Made by a program: the position numbers and the translations under genes. A stretch of 64,000 nucleotides of DNA from an uncultured Anderseniella sp. (GTDB lineage: Bacteria > Pseudomonadota > Alphaproteobacteria > Rhizobiales > Aestuariivirgaceae), in the NCBI GenBank assembly GCA_947488295.1, contig CANKYU010000002.1:496001-560000 (forward strand), read 5' to 3'. Shown piece by piece: positions 39,301 through 45,423 of this stretch (its first letter is position 1; each line of letters begins with the position of its first letter). The notes below the pieces were generated by a model. It saw nothing but the letters and a program-made list of their open reading frames with translations, searched no databases and was not told the DNA's origin.

Positions 39301-41067
39301 ATACTGAGAACCGGGCAGATGCCGCCTTCAGTGAAAGACGGTGTGCCGGTTGTGCTGCAACGCCAGGGCAAAGGCAGCGAGCTGATTATCGCCAATGGCC
39401 ATCACCGGGTTGTTGCAGGCAAGATTGCATCTCGTCTTACAGGCCGGCCCCTGTTGCCGTCACAGCGGGTTCCCGGGTCTCCCCCTTCGATAATTCCGCC
39501 GGACCAGGTCATCATCATGAAGGCGGGTGAGACGGTTGATCTGGGTAATGGCAGAAAGATCACCGCAAACCTGACCAGGAACAAGAAATCCTGGAGCAAG
39601 CTCGGCGTGAACTCGGGCGACGACCTGCCGCCGTCCGGCAGCATTCCCAGGGTTGCAGATGGCGGTGGCAGCATCCCGCCTTCCAGCCCACCGATATCCC
39701 GGTTCTCCGAACTGCCACCGTCTTCGTCCAGCGGTCTGCCAGGCAGTCCACCCGCGTCGGCATCACAGCCACGGCCATTGACGCCGCGGGTCGAGGTACC
39801 CCACACCATCGAGCCGGTCCCCCCGATCGCTTCCATTGGCCCGACACCCAGGATTGATCTCGACCTGCCCGGCAGCGCCCCTGCGTCGGCTCCACCGCTG
39901 TCGCGCAATCCGTTCGAGGGACCGATATCCAGCAGGCTGCTGGACCGTCCACCGCTTGAAAAGCCTGCTCACTCCGAATTTGCCGGCGGCCCGAGTGCCT
40001 ACAAGCCGGACGCCATTATCCCCGTCAGGTCGCCAAACGGCCCGGTATCGGGCCGGCTGAACCCGGCCGATGATGCAGGACGGCGCTGGCAGCACGCAGG
40101 CGGCGAACTGCGGGCGGAAAACAAGCCATTTGCGCAAGGCGGTTTTGCCAATGCACACCGCATGATGGATGCCGCGACCGGCGAGACCAATACGGGCTTT
40201 GTCTTCAAGGATTACTCTTCGGACACGGGCAAATATGGCAAAGGCGGCAGGCATCATGATCCGGAAAACCCGCTTACCGAAAGCCTGCAGAAAAAGCTGG
40301 TCGAGGACACTGTGCATGGTGCCTCCAGACTGAAGGATGCCGGCATTATGCAAGCTGAAATCGTCGATTACGGCTTCAAGAAAGGTGGTGGCTGGGTGAT
40401 ACAGCGTGAGGTGGGTAGTAATCTGCCTGACGGCGTCAAACAGGAACAGGTGCTCTATAACCGGCTTCGAGAAGGTGGCCTCGAACGCGCGGAAAGCGAG
40501 GCAGTTGCCGAGCTTTTCGAGAAACTCGACAGAGCCGGCATTGCCTGGGAAGACCCCAACAGGGGAAACATCTTCCTGCGCACATACAATGACGGGCGGG
40601 TTGAGGCCGGGATCCTGGACACTGACAGAATTGGATTGTGGTCGGATATCGACCCAAAACGTGATTCCGTGCTGTTGGGCTTCATGTCGGACTACTCGCA
40701 GCATCCCGGAAAATTTTCCATCACCAGCATGCGGCCTTCGGGTCCGGGAATACGTTTCAAATCCGCCCGCGAATTCAACCAGAAGGTTCGCGAAGCGAAA
40801 GGGTACTGGAAATACAACGAAGAACGAGGCTTTTACGGCGGGCATCTTGACGGATACACAATGCGAAAATACTTCCCCGACCTGCCAAACTCTCTGCCAC
40901 CTGGCTGGTCGAGACAGCTCAACCTGGACGCACCACCACCAAAGACGCCGCGCGGCAAACAAGGCAGGTTGCTGATTGTTCCCAATGCGCCCCCGCCGAA
41001 TTCGCTTGCACTGGCACCGGCGGGATTGAAGCCTCACCGACAGAGCAACCTGAACATGGCGGCCTAG
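33322..41067 (+). CDS. Giant exported multidomain protein with ParB-like and C-terminal kinase-like domains
   Basis: 2581 residues. A signal sequence lies near residues 36-61 (LLLASLAAIVFTALSGASG, then AQS); ATG 33361 would give a more usual N-region. Residues 60-1340 are long, largely beta-rich and unrecognised. Hydrophobic alanine/glycine-rich segments follow at about 1345-1390 and 1424-1444. Residues 1610-1850 are a Pro/Ala/Ser/Lys-rich linker. Residues 1965-2075 resemble a ParB/sulfiredoxin-like fold (SGIHPTQKDIY, IIANGHHRVVAGK). A second Pro/Ser-rich linker spans 2100-2216. Residues about 2265-2500 resemble a protein kinase: glycine loop FAQGGFANAHRMM, lysine in VFKDY, catalytic loop AWEDPNRGNIF and metal site GILDTDRIG. 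The architecture suggests a polymorphic-toxin-like or surface effector protein; this is inference. Confidence 0.8.
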   Translation: MSAMGAEEAVQGIMSSLRGMALARFTDRRCNVFINRTLLLASLAAIVFTALSGASGMVRAQSVPPHLVGMTKSLLNDIESSDFKNIDPKLAAKVTKILRGTRIRSWSPSETRVVADKSALATDLGLDPKKPEHLKIVDEVLAAGDHKQRRAAFAKAYSAARNKPPVDHEVKALEARFNTAMRKKIGDKPTDATIKVDGDAGGEVKISWDPDTSSFVTRIKVNDELDEIYLHGSATARQDGGGLVFDVKADDNPVTRLDEAGRKKLAGAIYGIWKNGSEDWIIRGPDDGKLASPGLGAEVESVDTAMRDIQSLRSEIAKQRKEKAYIWRAPGGGQVIQKQFKRLPDEYEFDRDASKKFTEDKIKPLQQRLRELEQKVVNRPPIVAHDPLRLNDTENLSKTQQPIEIEVMESGGHRYVFDSASFDGERLTARRTLRDVRDISDLPSWVISKLIASFSPPEWVELEARFDPRAKQIRLIGKEWRMHVTYSTTFGNRVVKRIHTPYSNPLVLTYEGDDVLLRVVDLNGAVIETLEHDRPFRVDAQFTRTRDGPVDATLNAADRQGTVLLLPKPDDMSNGRAFESRVLYARSKQYMNRTELKGLFQEKRFFSRLDIDQARKNWQRELADSRSVAQEHYAGDWGVAQSIDGAPGAGVDHVLEGRASIAKDGSSARLMLTGKGGLTKYRSIEMRAQRSSQQDARGFLEIIFERVRDFASAGEAPDREPLPEGRLLYFPTNLKHVSFDLENATAAAAVSLKPAPGDLFHVLLGERRKERLAGAWSTVAGDGSFSSGGRQTWLRGSKVAGAVVVEDQRKFSPPTKAFYPYGRNKDLGSSKRRTLFVWGNGLPSASGDAVAFRSASPGIKYVSHKRSSQADSRTLKQSWKKAGVAQPDDFDSLFITVEFDNTVVPGIKYFALNQMPSGWQLAFADAVGRLQFVDTPPETGVPSDVFYSSDVGHLELIVETEFPFKEPLFAELIQNDGKTQPRRVKLEKLQVDEVDERYRRTYRSKPLHFTRSDRENWAPPEDKTAIILDTSPTTEGDEKTKPTFDARWVEDDRRLAVRPAVRARIVDNPDELGMLWKQALSRAAACYPKVSIDENEKVEEVSAFILTEFLPGLLPKILDNAVPGSKYIKDTKAFKRVFGTNRFKAFRSIDLRLGDHAAALLIRDEFARQAFEKQVAYEKIAASPAKLQEFLDLARRTGGRGDAFWTAGTVKAFSTTFKPKELLETRGGSFNHEMSGQPPEKTKKERLSLLKAALFAYGKDIQASTVKANKAGDCKIEDLMVIAGHPSDTVVTAIMPRLVLERTTKGRTYFEPDNTARSYVRSLYVKGRAVRALEAYAAADDAYKAMALAVVGAGAAAVISGAGYASAATYAAISAEVADGLYFGGKGLLDYQKGEEFYDFAKGGSAVLGESLFDQAKAGRKSKLGTAAGILLPGLGALGSAARLRHLKQVDRGRKVAQRLGRFDGEAMKGLDETARRDLQAYIDTVKEVDALASKAGVRGSAARVLKGTGQKFGDADKAFVKSFDDSVAANAAAVERGANLASKLDDLEPGTLTSLSRQERADLTSFANDVRRRQDRLANPNISGDLKGVSHREADFARTFDDALTKAGDAPKTPASQKVATLPDAARPQIVDELFPDAKAADSQASRVEAAPGSTKQVPSRSTHTEAASPTAPTKTASRDPFPPAASRKTPTVQPEKPTSSSVARTGDPKTVRPARTKPAADATPASRQPARAAAAPSSSKQPASVALPKSDPPPPARPAKQATATSANKVDAVPARPVKQTPTGEAADAAKSARSQASPAPVEPAPGRASDQPASSSKNPGKQPVQKSPDEAAKPQGAQQTQQDWRRRPVETPEDRQRAFDADGLTFKERRSVEKLDQELEKFAAIQKKTTGDLANEATLNQARASLLGRGREYRNNVALLERQIAARDFDLPPDLAKTLQAQRRADDGLMPRRELVAGDKQYVGRVMNGSGIHPTQKDIYASRVNHYVREILRTGQMPPSVKDGVPVVLQRQGKGSELIIANGHHRVVAGKIASRLTGRPLLPSQRVPGSPPSIIPPDQVIIMKAGETVDLGNGRKITANLTRNKKSWSKLGVNSGDDLPPSGSIPRVADGGGSIPPSSPPISRFSELPPSSSSGLPGSPPASASQPRPLTPRVEVPHTIEPVPPIASIGPTPRIDLDLPGSAPASAPPLSRNPFEGPISSRLLDRPPLEKPAHSEFAGGPSAYKPDAIIPVRSPNGPVSGRLNPADDAGRRWQHAGGELRAENKPFAQGGFANAHRMMDAATGETNTGFVFKDYSSDTGKYGKGGRHHDPENPLTESLQKKLVEDTVHGASRLKDAGIMQAEIVDYGFKKGGGWVIQREVGSNLPDGVKQEQVLYNRLREGGLERAESEAVAELFEKLDRAGIAWEDPNRGNIFLRTYNDGRVEAGILDTDRIGLWSDIDPKRDSVLLGFMSDYSQHPGKFSITSMRPSGPGIRFKSAREFNQKVREAKGYWKYNEERGFYGGHLDGYTMRKYFPDLPNSLPPGWSRQLNLDAPPPKTPRGKQGRLLIVPNAPPPNSLALAPAGLKPHRQSNLNMAA

Positions 41068-41093
41068 AGGTCATCCAGACCAGGACCGAACCG

Positions 41094-41867
41094 ATGCACC
41101 AGTACAGAATAACGAAATATAACCCCGGCGAGCGCGACGGCAACGGAGCCTATCTCGCAGACGACTGGACCTGCGCCAGCGACATCGGGCAAACATTTCA
41201 GGGCAAGAAACTGACCGCCGCCGACTATCTCCGCATGGAGGACAGCTATGTAACGGCGGTGCTGCGGTTCTTTGATGCATCCGGGTTGCCGCATCTGCGC
41301 GTGACCTGTGTGGAAAACAGATTTGCCGACGAAAACCTTGCACAAATCAAAGCCGCTCAGCCCGGTCTGTTCGACCCTGCCATGGTGCACATGTTGCTGC
41401 ACGAAGATCAGCAAGCCGACCGCAGGAAGATCGAGCAGATCTGCCGGATGGTCCTGCGCAACATCGTCTGGTGCAAGCTTGAGTTCGCCGAACAGTTTTT
41501 CGTCCACTTCGGCTGGGATCTATACATGTACGTCGGAACCGCGTCAGATCCATCAGGCGCAGCCGGACAGGCCCGTGCTGATGGTCTGTTTGTAGAGGAA
41601 TTCACCAGCCCGCATGGCCGCCAGCCAGGCATGACCCCTGTTGTGGTGCTTGAGGTGTACAAAGCTGACAGCGGCGAGCACTGCAGGGACATTGAACTGG
41701 CAGGTATCGACATCAGGACCGTGCGCGAGGCCATCGGGTTTTCAACCGAGCATCCGATCGACGGATCATTCACGCTTGATCCATCGCAATTGGTCAGACT
41801 CGAGCCCCTGATCGCAGAAAGGCTCGATGCGAGTCAGTTCGACTATACCCTGGATACAACTGGTTGA
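41094..41867 (+). CDS. Cytosolic protein of unknown function, candidate immunity partner
   Basis: 257 residues, no signal peptide or membrane segment, 26 bases after the giant gene. It opens MHQYRITKYNPGERDGNGAY followed by DDWTCASDIG. This start is shared, as I recall, by a widespread small bacterial family with no known role that is often scattered near toxin-like loci. The position directly behind a large exported protein with a toxin-like C-terminus suggests it might neutralise that protein. No function can be read from the sequence itself. AGGACC about 8 bases before the ATG may serve as ribosome site. Confidence 0.7.
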   Translation: MHQYRITKYNPGERDGNGAYLADDWTCASDIGQTFQGKKLTAADYLRMEDSYVTAVLRFFDASGLPHLRVTCVENRFADENLAQIKAAQPGLFDPAMVHMLLHEDQQADRRKIEQICRMVLRNIVWCKLEFAEQFFVHFGWDLYMYVGTASDPSGAAGQARADGLFVEEFTSPHGRQPGMTPVVVLEVYKADSGEHCRDIELAGIDIRTVREAIGFSTEHPIDGSFTLDPSQLVRLEPLIAERLDASQFDYTLDTTG

Positions 41868-41955
41868 AACAGTGTAGGGCGTGACTACCTTCCGGATGGA
41901 TCGACCGCAGTTGATGGATATCGAAAATTCAACTCTCACCAGTTGCTGTTCATCA

Positions 41956-42552
41956 TCACTGTCCCTTGCGGAGTGCCGTTTTGAGTTTCTTGACCACGGC
42001 CTCACGGGCCTTACTGATCAGAAACGCAGCCGGAATTTTCATCAGGAAATGACGGTAAGTGAAATTGTCCCGGCTTCGATCTTCGGACCCGATGTACGCC
42101 AGCAATTCGTTCGCACTGTCACGGTTGAATGCCCACAAGATGCCGTTTCTGTATTCAATCTGAAAGAATGCATCATTGGGCCAATCCAAATCGTGCCTGC
42201 TGCTCAACCCGCATGCAGCGCATGAGATCGCCCCGGTGCTGCTGTCATGAGACCGCATCAGATACCGGCTGTGTTGCCAATCGTCCGGCGAGTATCCATC
42301 AGGCAGGTCATTGATCGCCGCCAGATCGCGCCGACCCAAACCATGAAAATACAGCGCAATATGATGAAAGCTGCCGGCATTGTCTTGTGCCTTAAGGTAA
42401 TCGAACTCTTTTGAATTTCGAAAATAGGCTATGTCCTTGCGCAAGTGAATGATGGACGCCTCGGCAAATTCAAACTGCGCGTGCCCGCCGCAATCGGTGC
42501 AACTGACATCGAGCACATGCGGCATCGGATTCCATTCATAAGGTCCCGTCAC
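41956..42552 (-). CDS. Zinc-ribbon-like protein of unknown function
   Basis: 198 residues, cytosolic. Two CxxC pairs, CTDCGG near residue 18 and CAACGL near residue 110, could bind one zinc. The C-terminus is a basic helix (FLISKAREAVVKKLKTALRK). It converges with the preceding gene across 88 bases. Similar proteins exist in many bacteria as hypothetical proteins. It may belong to the giant-protein locus as an accessory factor, or be unrelated; nothing decides this. Confidence 0.65.
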   Translation of the reverse strand: MTGPYEWNPMPHVLDVSCTDCGGHAQFEFAEASIIHLRKDIAYFRNSKEFDYLKAQDNAGSFHHIALYFHGLGRRDLAAINDLPDGYSPDDWQHSRYLMRSHDSSTGAISCAACGLSSRHDLDWPNDAFFQIEYRNGILWAFNRDSANELLAYIGSEDRSRDNFTYRHFLMKIPAAFLISKAREAVVKKLKTALRKGQ

Positions 42553-42592
42553 ATCGCTGTCCCTTCGTCGTGATCTGTTGTAGCTCCCTGCG

Positions 42593-43273
42593 TCAATGCA
42601 ACACCTTCAGTCCATCCAGAAGGTTCTCGGTAATCGCCGGACGTTTGGGGATTGCGGCATCATGGTCGGTTTGGCGGTGGCCATACCAGGCCCGTACAGC
42701 GTTTGCCGTGGCCTCGTCGAACTTTCCGCTTGCCTGACCAGAGAAAAATTTTAGCGACTTCAGCGCGAGCTGCATTTTCCTGATCTGCTGAAAATGGAGG
42801 CGACGCTCCAGAACCAGGTAGAGCGTTGAGTTTGCCCAGCTGAGAGCCAGCACCCGGTTGTCAGCCTGATAGACTGTCGTGAATTCTTCACCTTCGCACA
42901 TGACCCGATATGATCTTGCCGACCTCTTGTCGCCAGCGCTGTGCGGGTCGTCAGCGGGTGGCAGGCGGAGATCAGACAACATCGGGTCGTCAGCGAAGTC
43001 CACAGGCGTTTCGATGCTATCAGCTTTCCACGCATCACAACTGACGCCTTCGACGATAATTCCGTCAGCGGTGAATTCCATCGTCTTGCCGATGGGGGAG
43101 TCTTCATCGGCCGGGAGCGGCGATGCGGTCGAGGCTACAAAGCTGTTACGCCGGACCGAGACAACGACATATTCGCCCTTTAATTCGCCAAACCCTGAAT
43201 CAGCGACAACTGTCGGCAACGATATCGCCAGAGCAGCGAGCACAGCACACAATGCTGATATGGATCGAAACAT
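42593..43273 (-). CDS. Exported protein with possible peptidoglycan-binding-like C-terminus
   Basis: 226 residues from the ATG at 43273; the frame is open to 43402, but 43273 begins a clean signal peptide (MFRSISALCAVLAALAISLP, cut near VVADS). A middle region with one conserved-looking Cys pair follows. The last 60 residues, including LKSLKFFSGQASGKFDEATA, match the spacing of a peptidoglycan-binding type-1 repeat (short helix, GKFDEATANAVRAW). It is 40 bases downstream of the gene end at 42593 from the zinc-ribbon gene start at 42552, same strand. The function is unknown. Confidence 0.6.
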   Translation of the reverse strand: MFRSISALCAVLAALAISLPTVVADSGFGELKGEYVVVSVRRNSFVASTASPLPADEDSPIGKTMEFTADGIIVEGVSCDAWKADSIETPVDFADDPMLSDLRLPPADDPHSAGDKRSARSYRVMCEGEEFTTVYQADNRVLALSWANSTLYLVLERRLHFQQIRKMQLALKSLKFFSGQASGKFDEATANAVRAWYGHRQTDHDAAIPKRPAITENLLDGLKVLH

Positions 43274-43714
43274 GTGATCGGTATCCAGGGCAAACGAGAC
43301 TTGAATTCTTGCGCACTGTGCCGTCGCAGGAAAGCGCAAAATCCGTCCAGCTTGCGGAATAATGACTGTACCGTCACCGGCATTACCTGCGCTGGCGAGC
43401 AAGCAATGGCATCTTCAATCATTACATTGAAGCGGAGACCGGGCGTCGGGAGTTGTTAGACCGCGCTCGCCATCGTGCAGGCGCGGCTTCTTTTGATCCT
43501 GCTCCTGTATCCGGATCCGTTTCACTCCGGTTCCATAAAACACCAACCAGCAAGCATCCCAAACCCGTGCAGCTTCAGTCCCATCCGGCAGGGTCCGGCG
43601 AGTGCCGGCAAAAGGAACCGATAGCCGTGTATCCGCGTACTTAATCCTGGTGCTGACGTTGTGACAATCGTCGAACGTCTTCCCGACCGAAAGTGAAGTG
43701 ATCCCGGAGAACAA
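43274..43714. other. Gene-free stretch
   Basis: About 440 bases between two divergently transcribed genes. I see no supported gene, repeat or RNA. It presumably contains promoters for the exported protein gene (minus) and the flavoprotein gene (plus). A GGAG ribosome site lies just before 43715. Confidence 0.5.
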
Positions 43715-45400
43715 ATGACCCAAACCAGCAGTAACATCGCCCAGGCGGCACAGTCATCGGCCAACCCCAGCGACCCCTACAACCGGGAACAGCAGATATT
43801 TCCAAAGTTAAGCGATGAGCAGATGAACCGCCTGGTCGGTTATGGATCCGTGGAACATCTGCCGGCGGGCACCGTCCTGTTTCAGCGTGGCGACCGGCGG
43901 GCCGATTTCTTTCTGATACTGGATGGCAATATCGAAATCTTCGACCTGGATGATCACGGCGAGCCCATTGTCTTCACCACACATGCAAAGAGCCAGTTCA
44001 CCGGTGAACTGGACCTGTTCAATGACCGGCAGATTCTGGTCGGCGGGCGCACCGGTGTCGACAGCAGGGTCGCGCGTCTGACCCGGGCGCAGTTCAACCG
44101 CATGTACAGCACCGAGCAGGACATCGGCGAGGTGATCATGCGCGCCTACATCCTGCGGCGGACCGCCTTCATCCTGCACGACCAGGCGGGGGTAAGTGTT
44201 GTAGGTGAGCCGACAAGCAGAGAGTTCCTGCGCATTCAGCGCTTTCTCACCCGTAACGGCTATCCGTTTGCAGCAAAACCAACTGGCGAGCCAGGCACCA
44301 CAGACTATGCGGAGCTTCACGATATTGACCTCACGCGCCTGCCGGCCGTTCGCACCCGCTCCGGAACAGTCTACTACGCTCCGACGATTGCCGACCTGGC
44401 TGATGAGCTCGGATTGACGGAGGCCGTCGATGCACAACACATTTACGATCTCGCCGTCATTGGTGCTGGCCCAGCCGGCCTTTCGGCTTGCGTTTATGCC
44501 GCGTCGGAGAATATTGACACCATCGTCGTGGAAGCAGAAGCACCGGGCGGACAGGCCGGTACAAGTTCCAAGATCGAGAACTATCTCGGTTTTCCGACCG
44601 GCATTTCCGGCCAGGCCCTTGCCGGGCGGGCATGGATTCAGGGGCAGAAATTCGGCGCCAAGTTTGCCATCGCGCGCGCGGCCACTGCAATCGCGCACAA
44701 AGACGGCCTGTTCGAGGTAAAGCTGCAGCACGGCATGCACCTGAAAGCCCGCAGCATTATTCTTGCCTGCGGAGCCACATATCGCAGCCTTGATCTGCCC
44801 GACTACGAAAAATACGAAGGCCAGGGCATCCACTATGCCGCAACCGGTCTCGAAGCCCAGCTCTGCGTCAATGAAGAGGTGGCCGTGATCGGCGGCGGCA
44901 ATTCAGCCGGCCAGGCAGCCGTGTTCCTGTCCGGCCACGCCAGCCATGTTCATGTACTGGTCAGAAGTGAGGGTCTGGCGGCCAGCATGTCGGACTACCT
45001 GGTCCAGCGCATAGAGCAGTCAAGCCGCATTACCCTGCATCCGTTCACGGAAGTAACCGAGCTCATGGGCGAGCGCAGCCTGCGCAAGATCGTGTGGACG
45101 AACAGTGAGACCGGTCAAAGCGAAGAAAGAGACATCGGCAACATCTTCGTGATGATCGGCGCGGTTCCAAATACAGCCTGGATGGGAGACTGTGTTGACC
45201 TGGACAAGAAAGGATTTGTCCTTGCCGGGCTGGATATTGCCGACAGACAACCAAAGTCGCCGTTCTCAACGTCGGTGGACGGTATCTTTGCCGTCGGTGA
45301 TGTGCGTTCCGGCTCGGTGAAACGCGTGGCGTCGGGTGTGGGAGAAGGCTCTGTGTGTGTCAGTGCCATCCACGGATACCTGGCGGACAACCCGGTCTAG
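43715..45400 (+). CDS. Cyclic-nucleotide-binding / thioredoxin-reductase-like flavoprotein without CxxC
   Basis: 561 residues in three parts. Residues about 30-150 are a cNMP-binding fold (HLPAGTVLFQRGDRRADFFL, later FTGELDLF). Residues about 165-235 resemble a glutaredoxin/thioredoxin-like linker without cysteines. Residues about 245-555 are a thioredoxin-reductase-type flavoprotein with FAD loop VIGAGPAGLSACVYAA, NADP loop VIGGGNSAGQAAVFL and FAD-binding VDGIFAVGDVRSG. The redox motif CATC of thioredoxin reductase is replaced by AATG (residues 375-378), so it is unlikely to reduce thioredoxin. It may be a ligand-controlled NAD(P)H oxidase-type enzyme. Similar fusions occur in other proteobacteria and actinobacteria. 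GGAG precedes the ATG. Confidence 0.85.
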   Translation: MTQTSSNIAQAAQSSANPSDPYNREQQIFPKLSDEQMNRLVGYGSVEHLPAGTVLFQRGDRRADFFLILDGNIEIFDLDDHGEPIVFTTHAKSQFTGELDLFNDRQILVGGRTGVDSRVARLTRAQFNRMYSTEQDIGEVIMRAYILRRTAFILHDQAGVSVVGEPTSREFLRIQRFLTRNGYPFAAKPTGEPGTTDYAELHDIDLTRLPAVRTRSGTVYYAPTIADLADELGLTEAVDAQHIYDLAVIGAGPAGLSACVYAASENIDTIVVEAEAPGGQAGTSSKIENYLGFPTGISGQALAGRAWIQGQKFGAKFAIARAATAIAHKDGLFEVKLQHGMHLKARSIILACGATYRSLDLPDYEKYEGQGIHYAATGLEAQLCVNEEVAVIGGGNSAGQAAVFLSGHASHVHVLVRSEGLAASMSDYLVQRIEQSSRITLHPFTEVTELMGERSLRKIVWTNSETGQSEERDIGNIFVMIGAVPNTAWMGDCVDLDKKGFVLAGLDIADRQPKSPFSTSVDGIFAVGDVRSGSVKRVASGVGEGSVCVSAIHGYLADNPV

Positions 45401-45423
45401 GTGTGACTGCGCCTGCTCTTGTG

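Noticed and set aside
39763..41037. A 424-codon minus-strand frame opposite the end of the giant gene
   Set aside because: The plus strand carries the kinase-like motifs in order, so the antisense frame is a shadow.
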